From Vitis vinifera (taxonomy: Eukaryota > Streptophyta > Magnoliopsida > Vitales > Vitaceae), in contig NC_081817.1 of the NCBI RefSeq assembly GCF_030704535.1, positions 635,001 to 699,000 of the forward strand: a DNA stretch of 64,000 bases, given 5' to 3'. The position numbers and the translations under genes were made by a program. The first letter of the stretch is position 1; each line of letters starts with the position of its first letter. The notes under the pieces are model-generated. The model was given only the letters and a program-made list of their open reading frames with translations. It had not been told where the DNA came from and ran no database searches. Positions 1 through 13,651 of the stretch are shown here, in pieces.

Positions 1-544
1 AAAATTTTTTTTTGGATGGGTAAAAAGGAAGTTACAAAAGTTACCAGAGGGATTTAAAGCCTTAACTCTTGAATGTTGAGGATGGAGCACATATGGTTGT
101 GATACTGTTGCATATTTATCTTTTCCATGGTTTGGGCTATAAAGAAAGAAATAAGCACGAAGATCTTTGAGGGCTCAGCATTACCACGTTCTTGAGTGGA
201 TTGTAGAGAAACATTGTTCCATGACATCCTTAAGTATTTTACATATCCAATAGTTTTTTTGGGGTTCATTTTGGGGTTGGGCTTTGGAGCTAGCAACTCC
301 ATTACAGTTTCAGACGCTTTTATGCTACAAGAAGAGGAAGGCAAAAAATAACATGGATACACTTAGTAGACTGATCCTTTTACAAAAGAAATTACTTAAA
401 ATAGCAAAGTATGATTCACATTGGCATCCTGACCCCAAATAGTAGAACTAAGATGTTCCTACTGCTGATATTGTTATGTATCAAAAGAACATCTGAGTTG
501 CAAATGCCAGAATACAAAAGTGCTAAAATGAATTGAAATTGTAC
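1..544 (-). other. Intron of the tomosyn/Lgl-like gene running off the left edge
   Basis: The last exon seen of the WD40 gene ends at 545 with a GTACAA donor, so this stretch should be the next intron. I looked on the minus strand for the expected continuation after the EVLT residues and found no convincing exon. A 102-codon open frame at 54-362 has low-complexity composition and no family resemblance, so I treat it as chance. Confidence 0.5.
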
Positions 545-3500
545 CGTGAGAACTTCATCAGATCCAATTGCTTCACCACCATAGATAAAGAGGTGGCCCC
601 CACAATCATCATGAGATCTGTCTTCAGACCAATATAGCATAATAACTGGGAGTCTTCTGCTGCCTGAAGATAGCTGTAGCTTAACAGCATTATCAGGCAA
701 ATTGCCAGGCTGATCTTTGGTAAATATATCAGTTGATAAGTTCCATAAAATAATATCCCCATCTACGTAGCCAACAGCAAGAATTGACCCATTTGCAGAT
801 GCCCAACAGAGAGAGCTTATATCTTTCTCCATTGGTATGTTTTCTGATGTATCATTAGAAAGTTCATGTCTCATATCATTTGGAGAATTAACCACTGTTT
901 TATTCTTCACTTGGAGATCCTTGTAGCCTCTAACACAAACAACAGAATCTTGAAAGGCATCCCAGACAATAAGTAGGCCATTCTCATATGCAATCAGCAT
1001 TCTGCAAAAGGATGCATTCTTTTAGATTCAATTGGAAGAACAATAAATCAAATGAATAAAAAAATGTCTAATAACCATCGAAACTTCCCATCCTGGTTTC
1101 TTCTGACAAAGATGCATAATAAAACTTCATGTGAATAGAAACACATAATACATGTGATTGTGTTTCATTGGCTGAAATAGATCTTTGGCATTTAAGCAGC
1201 TCAACTAAGAGAAATTGCTTAGAGGCTTCATAAGAAACTGGATGTGTGAATATGTAATCAGTCCTAAAACCTTTATTGCTACAAATACAGGATTTTATCC
1301 AATGCTTTTTATTGGATTCTGAGCTCCAAGACTATCTGAAGGATTAATCAGCTTTCATGAAAGGAAGCAGATATTTGACTTGCTCTTTCAGCTTGTTCAC
1401 AATTTTCACTTCTGAATTTCTAATGTGCAAACCATCTCTTTCAATAAATCAATTTAGCATTATAAAATGAGACCCATCACTCATTGTGATTAATCATTCG
1501 CAAACCATATGCCTCCAGATGTCATGGGAATGAGATACAAAACCATGAAGGTGATTTGAAAAACTTTTGAGTAAATATTTTCTTGCCTATTCCCATGAGA
1601 ACAGGGTTGGGGGAGGACTCCTACAATGGAATGATGAATAGGCACTGAAATCCCCGCAACTTCTGCAAAAGTGAGCAAAATTGTAGGATTAATTAGATAT
1701 TGAAACATTACAGAGCTACATAGTTCTCCCAAAAGTAGATCCAACATAAATCACCAATATTCAGAGTTAATAGGTAATGCAATCAAGAATTACATTTTCA
1801 TACGTTCCAGATTGGCATTAAAAACTACTCATGCATGAGATGCTGGCTGCTGAGAATAAGTTTTTAGAGTAGCTTGGCAAAAGGCCAGCTATTAGACACA
1901 TGAGCTCAAACAACATTCTAATATAAAACAAGAATGTCTCATTTATGACTAGTTAATCAAAAGCATTTCAAGTAACAATTCAATTATATTTGCCTGATAC
2001 ACACACACATACAAGGAACAATAATTAACCAAGAGCAATTTCAAATTGACAGAGGGGTAGCTAAGAGAAATTCTCAAAGGGATTACTTTGGGAGAGCAAT
2101 AGAATAGATGAGAGAAATGAACAAGAAGGCATGGAAACAATTTAAAACAGGATTCAGCTTCAAAGAACTGTATATAGATTATTAGCATATTGTGCCTCTA
2201 CTTACCGATAGTCATCTTGAGGGTAACTAAAAATTTGGTATTGTCGTAACTTTTAAGAAAATCACTATTAATTTTGCTGAAAGAAAAATCAATTTAGCAA
2301 AAAGCAATTGAGCATTTGGTAAACTATAATTTCAAAAGTGTTGTGCTATGGTTCTAAAAGCAACAGTTGGAGTGTTCGGTAAACTGGAAAATAAGAACTA
2401 CTACAGACATGTGTAATGACAAAAAATAGGGATGTTAACAATTTAGTCAACTTTCTCTAATTCAATATGAATCGCCTTTAATTAAACAAATTTTTATATC
2501 ATTTAGGGTATGTCTAGTTACATTTTTTTGTTTTCAAAATTTTTAACTAAAATTTTGAAAATATTTTTTAAGACCATGTTTGAAACATGTTTTTACATTT
2601 TTTGAATATGATGACAATTTTTTTTTTAAAAAAAGGGATAAACAATTTTTTATTCCTAAATTTTAAAAATAAATTTCTCCTATAAATTCCAGAGGAGAAT
2701 TAGTCATAGCAGCCATTCAATTAATCTAAATGTCATTTTGACAAGCCTTTAGCATGATTTTATTGGCTATCCAAGTGATAGAGCTAGATTAGATGAAAGT
2801 GTATCTTTAACTAAGTTGTCTTTTCACTATCTAGTACCAAGTTCTAAAATTTTGAACCTCACATCAATTGTGACATTGCTTGATGATGAAAGACTTGAAA
2901 ATTTTGTAAGTAATATTTACACATTATTTGATTTGAAATGAACCAAAACAAAGAAAAGAGAATTTTTTGAAAAAATTTATTGATACTACATGCACACACA
3001 CACATATAGAAGTATTCAGCATATCTCCATTTGGTTAGTTTGAATGAAATATTGAAGTGGAAGAAAGGAGGAGAGTGAAAGGGACAAGCTTCAAAAGTAG
3101 AAGACACTGAGAAGAGAAATATACATAGAGAAATCACGAAAGAAAATGATTTGATGACATAATAAGCAAATTCTTAAAAAATCACTTACAAAAAGCAACC
3201 TTTAATTTCTCAAAATTGCTGCCAAAGTAGGTTAGATTCTTTGACAATAACTTTTTATATATTTTAATAGTTATAAAAAATTATTATAAAAGTGATTCTG
3301 TGGGGTCTAGGATCAATCCCAAATGGTACCTTAAACTAATCTGAGACTGTAGAAATGCAATTACTTAACTGAGGAATTTATAAAACTAAAGAAGCAAATG
3401 ATACAAGGGAAGCTTTAGCAGAGTATGGGTTAACTCCATGTGGGTGACATTTACTAGTAGTTACCAAGCAACAAAGCCATTACCAGCAACAGCATTTGCA

Positions 3501-5236
3501 GGAATGTGATATGGCTGATGCAGAAGCTTTCCTTCTTGATGATCATACTTTAACACAAACAATGATCCATGTTCATCCCCAACATACCTAAAACAAAATC
3601 AGAGAGTAACAGTGTTTACACCATGTACCAAGTCATCACAAACATTTTACCCAATAATGCCAAATGAAAATACAATAAAACAAAAATCCTTCCCAATATC
3701 ATACATGTACTGTGTACCATAGATAACAGAGAAAGCAGTTATATTGGACTCCCACTGTAAATTAGAAGCAAGATGCCTGCATTCCAGATCCCAAACCTGC
3801 CAAGATCAAAGCCTATTAAACGAACAGATACTGGTTAGTGATAACAAAAACAAAGGATCAAGATAATGAGAATCTCCGTAGAAAGATGCAAACAATATCT
3901 GGTACAGAAGCAATTCACAAGAAACAGGAGGCCTATGAAAAATCATTACCTGCACTTCATTTTCATTTGAGACACTGACTAGAAAACCTTGGTTGCGTAG
4001 GAACTGTTTAGAAAAAAATACAAAACAAAAGGCAATGTATTAAACTGTCAAGTAACCTTGGCTAGGTTATGAAGCAAATGATGGTAAGCTGTTTCGCTAA
4101 AGCAGATACAGAACATTTCAGTTATGACGGTTCTGCAAAATATACTAAACTAAGCATTCAACATGATCCTTTCCTGGATGAATGTCTAGTCAAAATAACG
4201 ATCATTTCCTATAATTTGGATAACCAAGTCCTCAAATCACCTATACAGAGCCTCTATATACAACACCCATAAGTTGATTGTGCATTTCAACCTACATACC
4301 TCTAGGTTCTTGAATGGCAACTGCTTGGGAGAAATCAGAAGGCATTCAATATTATCACCACCTATCACTTTTATCCTACCATCCCTGCAATAATAAAAAA
4401 CCAAGAACAATAATTAAGAAACCTTAACTCCAGCCCTATAAAGCCTCCTTTCTTGATTCCCAACCAGTTCATCAAGTGCTCTATTCTAGTAAATAGAGCA
4501 GCTAAAAATCCATTATCATTCATAACAAAAACGCTCCACACGTCATAAAACTTGTATGCTTGAAAGGTGATTATTCATGAAGTCTAATACGGTGGTTTAT
4601 CCAACCTTCATCATAAAGCATACCAGCTTTAATTTCTTTAATGTGCACAACAGAGAATAAATTCAATATCAATCATCTTATCCAAAAAACAATTTTTTTA
4701 TCATTGAAAAATCCATGTCAGTAACCCATAGATGTTTGTTTTATATTCCACTCAACCATGATGTATTTATTATCAAGGAATCTCAATTATTGCATTAACT
4801 CACAGAGTTCCCACTGCCAAGAGTCCTTGAATGGGGTCGACGGCCAGAATGGACGCAGTAGATGGAATCCCATAATGAAGAACAACACGTGGATCCAAGT
4901 CCGCCGATGTGACACTTCTCCGTTCAGCATCATGCTGAAACAAAAACACATTGCAGAGAACCACATGTAAATGTAGCCATAACTAAAAAAGAATCCTCCT
5001 TTCTTGAGCTTCAGGGAAGCTCTGAAACCCTAGGCGATCATCATCAGCAACAACGACAACAAGAACAACATGAATTGAAATCAAAGAATTATATTTGTTT
5101 TTGAAAAATTGATCTAATAAGAGTAGAAATATGGATTTAAATAAAAGAATCACAGTTTTTTCGACAATGGGTTAGAAATTTGAGAAATTACGTGACGAGG
5201 TGAGAGAATGGATTTTTGGAAGAGCTTCGCCAACAT
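545..5236 (-). CDS. Tomosyn/lethal giant larvae-like WD40 protein, N-terminal part (3' end outside window)
   Basis: Eight exons join in frame for 348 codons: 5192-5236, 4804-4934, 4300-4384, 3950-4003, 3705-3796, 3484-3587, 1587-1662 and 545-1001. The protein starts MLAKLFQKSIL and continues with HDAERRSVTSADLDPRVV and a block ending HYGIPSTASILAVDP, the hallmark N-terminus of the plant Lgl/tomosyn family. WD40-like strands follow (VWDLECRHLAS, YVGDEHGSLFVLKYD, LIAYENGLLIVWD, ILAVGYVDGDIILWN). Family members are about 1,000 residues or more, fold as double beta-propellers and bind Qa-SNAREs in exocytosis; that role is inferred from family. The start is the first ATG ahead of the conserved block. 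The donor after exon 7 is GC rather than GT (AG|GCAAGA at 1587/1586), and only that choice keeps frame (GNR|MLIAYEN). Intron 6 is 1.8 kb. The C-terminal part lies outside the window. Confidence 0.9.
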
Positions 5237-6118
5237 GGCCGACCGAATCGGAGAGCTGCGACGGTGACGGATACGTGATTCTGCGGAGGTTCGCCGGAGA
5301 TGATTAGTCGACGGTTGAAGACGATGTGCGGTGAGGTGTGGCCTGTTAGGTGAGATGGAGGAGTATTGACCGTTGGGTGAATGAAGAAGTGGGGGCCACG
5401 GAGAAACTACTTCTACACTCTTTTTTCACGGACTATGCTCGCTCGGAGATCGAAGATTTGTGAATTCCATGGAGTGGGTGGGGTCTCCGGTCAGTGTGGG
5501 CTTTGCATGCCTTGGGCCTTTTTCTAAACTTTGAATGGGCCGAGTCCACGGCCCAAACCAATAGTATTGCAATTATTTAAAAAGAGAAAAATAATTTTGG
5601 GTTTATTGTTCAAATTGGAACATAAAATAAGGGCCAGTCCGTAAGTGATTCATTTAAAAGCTTTTTAATCTGATTCCATTAAAAAAAAATTATAAAAAAT
5701 TATTTGGATTCTATTGGAGTTTTGTTAAAGCATTTTTAATCCCTACCATTTTTATTAAAAATTGTGATATATTATATGATAAAAAGTTTTAATACTATAT
5801 AAGTATGAGTTTTTTTTTTTAATCTTATAAATATGTTTTAAAGTAAAGAAAACAAACGATATTTACTGGATTGAGAGTAGGATATATCTCCAATGTGGAG
5901 GGTTTGTTAAGCTCCTTTAAAGGGTTCGTTTATTTCACTCGAAATCTGTTGAAAAACAACGATGACGTTATATTTACATAAGAGATGATTATAAATATTT
6001 CATATCACATCAAATCTGTTTGGCTTCAAAGTCCTATGTAACACAATAAAGATGTTGTGTTTGTATAAAGTGATTGTGATGACCAACATTAGATCGGAAA
6101 AAAAGTTTTCAACACTTT

Positions 6119-6139
6119 ATATATATATATATATATATA
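6119..6139. repeat. (AT)n microsatellite
   Basis: About ten uninterrupted AT units in the divergent promoter region. Confidence 0.9.
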
Positions 6140-6998
6140 AACTCTTTTTAATTTTATAATTATGTTTTAAAGTTGTGAAGGTATTTCAAATGAAACAATA
6201 TCTATTCAATCGGAAGCGTGTTTTTATAAAAATGTTTTTCAAAAAAATTAGTTACATTTTGAATATATAAATATTTAATATATTATGCAATGAAAAATAA
6301 TTTTTCTAAAAATCTCCTAATTTATTAAAAAATTTAACTCCACATTTACTTTATTAATTCCACCGTCTATTCAAAAGAAAAATATTCTCATACCTGATTG
6401 CACGCACGGGCGTGCTTTATATTTTACAAATTTTTGTCCCCATTTCTTTATTATTGCATGTATTATTTAATTTATTTTATATATTTTGTGGCCTTTGTTT
6501 ATAGTTTATATTAATAAGTGCTTTTGCTCTAAGCAAAAAAGCAGGCAGCAGGGCAGAGCCACACCTCACCTGCCACCTCCACAAGAGGCACAACTCCCCT
6601 CACAACAGGGCAACAGCCTGCCACTTGCCCCCTAAAGTATCCATTTTTTTTCTCATAAACTCTCTACTCCCATCATAATCTTCAAATTAGACAACTCCCC
6701 TTACACATTTATTCTAAAGCACTAAAGCCTAAAAGCACATTACTTGCTTTGTTGCTTTAACTTCAAATCTACTTATTCCAAATATATAAATGAATATGCA
6801 TAAAAAATGCTTAAGGTATATAGTAATTTTTATTCCATGTATTATATTCTTGCGAGTATTTGCAATGATTTGAAAAAAAAATGATTATTTATATTATTTA
6901 TTAAAAAATGTGTGGACATGTTCACACGTGTGAGTGGCATGCTGGAACCATTCAGAAGATTCTATTCAAATAGACACCTAACTCTGAACGCATAGCCA

Positions 6999-7022
6999 TC
7001 TCTCTCTCTCTCTCTCTCTCTC
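6999..7022. repeat. (TC)n microsatellite in 5' leader
   Basis: A run of about twelve TC units ends 15 bases before the ATG of the oxygenase-like gene. CT tracts just upstream of the start are common in plant 5' UTRs. Confidence 0.9.
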
Positions 7023-7036
7023 GTGAGTTAGTGAAC

Positions 7037-9210
7037 ATGGCGTCATCAGCTCACACGCCACCACCAAACCCATACGGCACCACCGTTGCTCCCCCGCCGA
7101 CGCCGTCGACCCAACCCAGCCACGTGTCCACGTCGGACGCGGCCGACGCCATCTCCCGACTCTTCCAGCGCCTTCCACCCGCACTCTCCCTCCCAACTCG
7201 CGCCTCCCCACGCGCCACCTCTCCACCTTCCATCTCTTTCTCCGACCAAAACCTTAATCTCCTCAGCGACCTGCTCTCCTTCTCTTCTCAACACGGCTTC
7301 TTCCAACTCATCGACCACCCCATACCCTCCCAACTCGCTCGCTCAGCCGAGTCCGAGTCGCTCGCCCTCTTCGACCTTCCTCGCCCCCAGAAACAACACT
7401 CCTTCCCCAAAAACTGGCCCCTCGGCTTCGACGCCGATGAGGATGAGGAAGACGGAGCCGGCGAAGCTTTCTGCCTCGAATCCTCCTGTTCCACTGAGTC
7501 AACTCACCTCTCCTTATCTTCCCTGCGCGAATTCACTCGTGCAATGGAGAAACTCGGTCTAGACGTCCTCGACTCGCTAGCTCGTGCAGTCGGGTTCGAA
7601 AACCCTTTTCGATCCGGATCCAATCGGGTCTGTCCCCTAATGTGGATCTCTGAAGACGTTCCTGGTAATAAACCTGATCTATCGGGTCGTGTCTACCCGT
7701 ATATAATCGGGTTACAGTACCAGATCACGAGCCAGAAGCATTCGTTGCTGGTTGACTCGGGTTGGATTACAGTGTCACCACGAGTCGACTCGGTTATGGT
7801 CACGGTTGGAGACATTGCCCAGGTGAGATCTGTTGTGTTTTCGAAATCACTGTGTTGTTTTTGTTTTTTGAAAGTAAAAATAGAATTGGGCCCAGTTGTT
7901 TGTTGAGAACAACTTTAGGAAGGGAAAAATGCTTCGAAAAAGCGAAGTAATTTCACTCAAAACTAGGAGCCGCCAACTGGACCCAATAATCATGGCGTAT
8001 CTTTCATAAGGGCCCTCCACCTATATTTTTGGACGGCCACGCAAGCATATATTATTTCAAGATTTAGAAATTCAGGCATGATAGCGATTTTGATTTATAA
8101 AATAATGAGAATTTCCAAATTGTACTCCTCATCATGAAAACAGCTAAGGAAAACACTATGATTAATATTAATATTAATATATATATATATATATATATTA
8201 ACTTAATTTAATTTAAGTCATCAAAAAAATTAAATATATTAAAATAGTTTAATGATATGATTTTAAATAATAAAAAAATAACTAATTTATTTTAAAATTT
8301 TTATTTTTATTTTATTTTTTTACCATTATTTCATATATTTACCTTCATAATCTCTTTTGTTATTTCATACTTCCATTATTACTTGGGTTTCTTTTGTCCT
8401 ATTATGATTTATAAAAAATGAATATGTTAATTTGATAATTTAAAATTATTTTTAAATTTATTTTATTAAATAATTTTAATATTTAAAGTAAAAATTAAAA
8501 AATAAGTTTTAAGTTAATAATTTAATTTAAAATAAATTTAAATTATTAAATAATAAGTATTCAATTTTATGAAAGGATTCCCTTAATTTAAAAATCATTA
8601 ATGTAAAAACTATTAATTATTAGGATTTAACTACTAAAAAGTAAAGACTTAGATCCCATTTTATAAGTTGCTTTTCGGTACAGTAATGTGCTTTTTGAAT
8701 ACAAAATTAAAATTAAAAAATTTTAAAATTCACTTACCTGTTTTACTTTTGCCATACGCAATTAATCAAGTCCTTTTCAGTGATTTTTAGTTGATGTTTA
8801 ATGTTAAAACAGTAATGCATGGCAAGTCTAACTTTGGGTTCATTTAGGTGTGGAGCAACGGGAAGCTGAAGAAAGTGAGAGGAAGAGCAGTGGTGAACAG
8901 AGGATCAGAAGCAGGGAAGAGCTCTCGCAGCGTATCAATGGCGCTACTGCTGACTCTCCCTTTGGACACCCCTAATGTCTCTCCTCTTCCTCTTCTTCCT
9001 CATCTGCCTCCTGCTGATCATGAAACCCAACCCCACAAAGCTGAAGAACAGACTGAAGCTGGTTCCACATCTGGAACATCCAAAGAAGAAGAAGAAGAAG
9101 AAGATGATGAAAGGCCTTTGTTCAGATCCTTTAGCTTCGAGGACTACGCTTGGAGAATCTACCATGAAAGGCTCCTCCTCAAAGACCCACTTGACAGATA
9201 CCGCATCTAA
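7037..9210 (+). CDS. 2-oxoglutarate/Fe(II) oxygenase-like protein with degenerate active site
   Basis: Two exons, 7037-7822 and 8848-9210, join at CAG|GTGAGA and TTTAG|GTGTGG to give 382 residues. Residues 30-100 resemble the N-terminal DIOX_N region of gibberellin/ACC-oxidase-type enzymes (SFSDQNLNLLSDLL, QHGFFQLIDHPIP). The C-terminal half keeps the jelly-roll framework (SGWITVSPRVDSVMVTVGDI, VWSNGKLKKVRGRAVV). Where active relatives have HxD, residues 220-243 read YPYIIGLQYQ then ITSQKHSLLV with no HxD. The distal His position is Gly274 (RGR instead of HR), and the RxS motif reads SVS near residues 290-292. I therefore infer a protein without normal Fe/2OG chemistry. A proline/acidic linker and a conserved tail (FRSFSFEDYAWRIYHERL, about 357-374) follow. 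The ATG at 7037 is the first in frame; the intron is AT-rich. Confidence 0.83.
8178..8198. repeat. (AT)n microsatellite in intron
   Basis: An AT run inside the single intron of the oxygenase-like gene. Confidence 0.85.
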
Positions 9211-11331
9211 GATTTCTTGTTGTAATCCTTTATTTTATTTTTTGAATTTATTTCTTCATTTGGAGTGTGGATGATTTTTTTTTACTTTGGATTCTTAACA
9301 CTTGCTTTTTTATCGAATTTTGGAAGGATTGAGAGTTGCATTATTGAGGGGAGAGAACATGAATTATTGATTTATTATTCTCATCTATTTGTACTTGGAA
9401 TAGAATATCAATATTTTGGATTTAAATTTAATATATATCTAGCGTTATTTATAAAAAAATAAAAAATAAATAAATTAAATAAAATCATTTTTATACATTT
9501 TATATTTATATAAATTTTTAATTAATTTTAATATATTTAAATTTTTTTAATAGTGTTTTAGGAAAAATCAAATTAAAAGTTAGGAAATTAAATGCAAATC
9601 AAAGGGCTGAGGTGAGGTTCAAATCAAATGGGGTAAAAGTGGGTTTGACAGAATTGAAAAGATAATCCCAAAAGTGTTATTATTTTCTTCTTTCTTATCC
9701 ACATCCACACCCATCAAGGCCCAAACCTCCAATCTTGTCTCCTTTTTTTTTATTGTCTTTTTCTTTCCTTTTCTTCCGTTTCATCTTCTCCATCAAAATT
9801 AATTTCTTTTTTATTTTCTTAAACTACATTAGTTTCAAGTTTTTGAATTTATATGTAGAATTAAATTCTATTTCAAAACATAAAATATTTTTATAAAATT
9901 AAAGTATATTAGTGAACGTGAAACCTATTTTCTATGTTTTTTTAAAAATATTTTAAAAATAAAATTTAATTATTCTTTATATTTATATAATTATTTTTTA
10001 CATATTTTTAAAAATGTTTTCTACTTAAAAGAAAATAAAATTGCTCCTGTTATCTAATTCTTAAACTAATATTTTTAATTTTTGTAAATAATTGTGAAAT
10101 TCACCCTTAGTTTTTGTATAATTATGATGGATAGCCCCCGCCCTAGCCACTTAGAGAAGTGTGCGGAAAAGGGCAAAATTGCCATTATATAAAATAGTCT
10201 GCTACCAAAGAACGGGTGCAGGCCACGAACGCGAGCTTCGAGGAACATTTTGGGCAGCGCGTTTCTTCTGACGATTTTGAGTCTTTGACCACCATGCATT
10301 CTCTTTTTACTTTTTGGGAATTAAAAAAATTTATTTAAAATAAAAACTTTTCTTTGTTTACACTTTTTGTGATATTAAATAAATAAAAATATTATATTTT
10401 AAAATAAAAACTTTTTTTTTTCTCATGTTTAATAAAAGCATGTTTGAAAATTATTTAGAGAAAAGAAGTTTTAATAAAAATTCTGATCTAAGGCTTGATA
10501 TACGTGGGAAAGATGACCTAGTTTTAAAATTTTAAAAATTATTAATTAGAAAAATCGGCAACTACATATTGTGAAAATACTTAACATATCAAAATTATTT
10601 AAAATTAGGTGGTTAATAAGTGAAAAGCGAAAAAACAAAATTTAAGAATTTTAGATTAAAATTAAATCATATAGAGGGATTAAATAGATTAAAATTAAAT
10701 CATATCGAATTCTCATCTCGCATCTCAAAATCATGACAATTTTTGTGATATTTTCTCTACTCACTTCTCAAAATCATGATAAATTGATGTCTATTTCTCA
10801 AAATCATGATAAATTGATAAATCAAATTATCTTTTACTTCTTCCTTCCATGTGGTTTTGATAGGGACAGCCAGTTATTATTCTAAAATCAAAACAGGGTA
10901 GGGGTTTTAATTTTAGTTGTATTTCAACTTCCTATTGAATTTCCGGTTATTGATAAGAGTTTTAGAGAAAATTTCAAAATATAATAATAGTCACAATATA
11001 AATGAAGAAAAAATATTATTTAATTTTAAAAAATTATAATAAAGAAATTATTAATTAGAAAAATTAGCAACTATATGTTATAGAAATGTTCAACATATAT
11101 AACTTTTTAATAATCCTTCAAATTATTTAACATAGATCATTGATAAGTCAAAACTCACAACTTAATTAAGGATTTTAGTTAAGAATGAAAGAAGGGAGAA
11201 CTTCATTGATAAACATCATTTAAAGAGATTAAATAGATTAATTAAAAAAAAAAAAAAAGAGTTATAGGGGGTTCAAAAGAGATAAGTCATGATTGGTAAA
11301 TTTAAAACATTGAGATATTTTAATTAATGAC

Positions 11332-11369
<38 letters not shown>
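11332..11369. repeat. (ATT)n microsatellite
   Basis: About twelve uninterrupted ATT units. Confidence 0.9.
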
Positions 11370-11848
11370 GCATCATCCTCATCCTCGAAATTAATTAATA
11401 GAATAAAATATTTAACCATTCACTAATTCTAGGTTACATCAACTATAATTATTTATCCTAACTCTTGATGGTCATCCGTCATCTCCCCTCAATTGTAAGT
11501 CTCTTAACTTCTCCGTTTCTCTTTTCATCTCCATTCCATTGTAATCCTCTTCACTTCTCCACTTCCTACCATTTGTAAGCGATTGATTATTCATCCCAAA
11601 CTCCTAATTATCATTCATTATCTCCACTTCATTATAGGTCTCTTCATTATCTCCACTTCATTATAGGTCTCTTAACTTCTTCGTGGAAGCAAAAAATCTT
11701 TAGATTTTGTAATTAACATTAGGTCAAGAACAAGAAAATGAGAATGTTTAATTAACCACTTATGACAAGTTGTTCAACATCCAAAGAAATGAATCATGAT
11801 TAGGAAATTTAAAACCTCAATATATTTTAAGGACTAAATTATTATTAT

Positions 11849-11880
11849 GATCATCATCATCATCATCATCATCATCATCT
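11849..11880. repeat. (ATC)n microsatellite
   Basis: About ten ATC units. It sits at the equivalent place in its repeat copy to the ATT tract at 11332, suggesting that the array units carry a variable trinucleotide tract. Confidence 0.85.
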
Positions 11881-13651
11881 TCCTCATAAATAAGAAAATA
11901 AAATACTTGATTGTTCACTAATTCTAGGTTAGGTCAAATACAATTGTTCATCCTAACTCCTGATGGTCGTTCATCATCTTCATTCCAATGTAAATCTCTT
12001 AACTTCTCCTTTTCTTGCCCCTCTCCACTCCATTGTAATCCTCTTAAAACTCAGAGACATTTTAATGACTAAAATTATCATCATCATCATCATCCTTGAA
12101 ATTGACAAAACAACATACTTAATTGTTCATTAATTCTAGGGTCATTGACTCATGACAAATGAGTTTGTTCGTCTATAGAGGCACAAAAACTCTAAGTATC
12201 TTTAACTCCAACTATTGTTGGTCATTCATCATCTCCACTTTATTGTAAGTCTTGTCATCTCCACTTCATTATAAGTCTCTAAACTTCATCACTTCTTGTA
12301 AGCCTCTTAATTTCTATATGGAAGCACAGTATCTCCAGATTTTGTGATAAAAACAAGTCTTTTACTTATTTGGAAGTAGAAAATCTAGAAATAATTTCAC
12401 TATAAGCCTCTTAACTTCTCCATTCCATTGTAAGCCTCTTACTTCTCTATGGAAGTATAAAATCTAGAAATAGAATAAACGATTCAAGCTCAAGAACAAG
12501 AAAATGGGCACGTTTAACCACCAATGATAATAGATCGTTCAATATCTTCACTTCATCATAAGCTCTCTTAGCTTCTTTGCGCAACCTTTGCATGAAAACC
12601 TTTTTTCTTGGCTTTTTTCTATTGTATAATTATTCTCTTCCTCTTGTTCTATTTGCATTTCTAAATCTATTAGCTTATAATTATTTTCTCACTCTTGTTC
12701 TACTTGCATGTCTAAATAGGAAACATTAAAGTTTCAATTCAATTTTACGCCACCAACAAGCCTAATATCTTCTATTCAAACTATTTCAATCCAATTCTAA
12801 CTCTAACACAAAGGGATGATTTCAAGTTAGAAATTAGAATAATTTGAACTTATAATGAAAAATATAAATATAAAGAAAAAAAATTAGGACTGAAAATTTT
12901 ATGAAAACCACTTCCTAGTCTTTGTTTCAATCATTATTATTATGGCATTACTAATTATTATTATTATTATTATTTTCCTTGAAACTAACAAGACATCACA
13001 CTTATTGACTGTTCATTAATTCTAAGTTAGAATATTAATTCATGGCAAATGCCTTGATTCATCCATGGTGCTGGAAAAGTCTAGAAATAGAATGAAGATC
13101 AAAGCCCATGGGGAAGAAGAAAAAAAAAAAAGAAGATGGCCATATTTGGCTCTAATTAGCAACTATTAAGTTTAATCTCATTAGCTATCCCAATATGATT
13201 CTAACTTTAATTGAAATGGGGATCTCAAGCTAAATATCAGAATGATTTGAACTTTGTGTATAAAGATATTATAAATCCAATTAATTTCGATTAAATTTCA
13301 ATTGGGTTGAATTGATCAAATTATAATTTTGTTTGGTTCTACCTAATTGCAATTTAAAAGAAATGTGAATGAAAAAAAAGAGTAGGAATTATAACATAAT
13401 TAAAAAAATTTTAAATTTATGGTAAATTTATCTATCATAATATATACCTTCCTAAATCAATATATTTGATTCCATCTTTGTCATATTGTTTGGTTAGTCC
13501 CACCTAGTTATTGATTTAAAGATCAAATTATAGTTGAAAAAAGAGGTAAAAATTCAATGATTCACTTGATAATGAGGAAAAAAAAGTCCTAAAGCATTGT
13601 TATATATGATTATTGACTTGAGTTACTAAGCAAAAGATCTTATATATTTAG

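Larger units (their letters stand above)
5237..7036. other. Divergent intergenic region between WD40 gene and oxygenase-like gene
   Basis: The two flanking genes are transcribed away from each other, so both promoters should lie here. The first 300 bases on the WD40 side are GC-richer (5' UTR and proximal promoter). From about 5570 to 6900 the DNA is AT-rich with direct-repeat-like debris (the phrase TATGTTTTAAAGT recurs near 5830 and 6160) and a short AT microsatellite. I could not pick a convincing TATA box for either gene. Confidence 0.5.

Noticed and set aside
54-362. 102-codon minus-strand open frame at the left edge
   Set aside because: No resemblance to the continuation of the WD40 protein, biased composition, and it lies in a predicted intron.
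2188-2215. Possible small exon with GTAAGT donor in intron 6 of the WD40 gene
   Set aside because: Exons 6 and 7 join in frame without it and match the family there; it has no family-like coding sequence.
7046-7562. Several open frames on both strands over exon 1 of the oxygenase-like gene
   Set aside because: Shadow frames caused by high GC content; only the plus-strand frame from 7037 matches a family and splices to exon 2.
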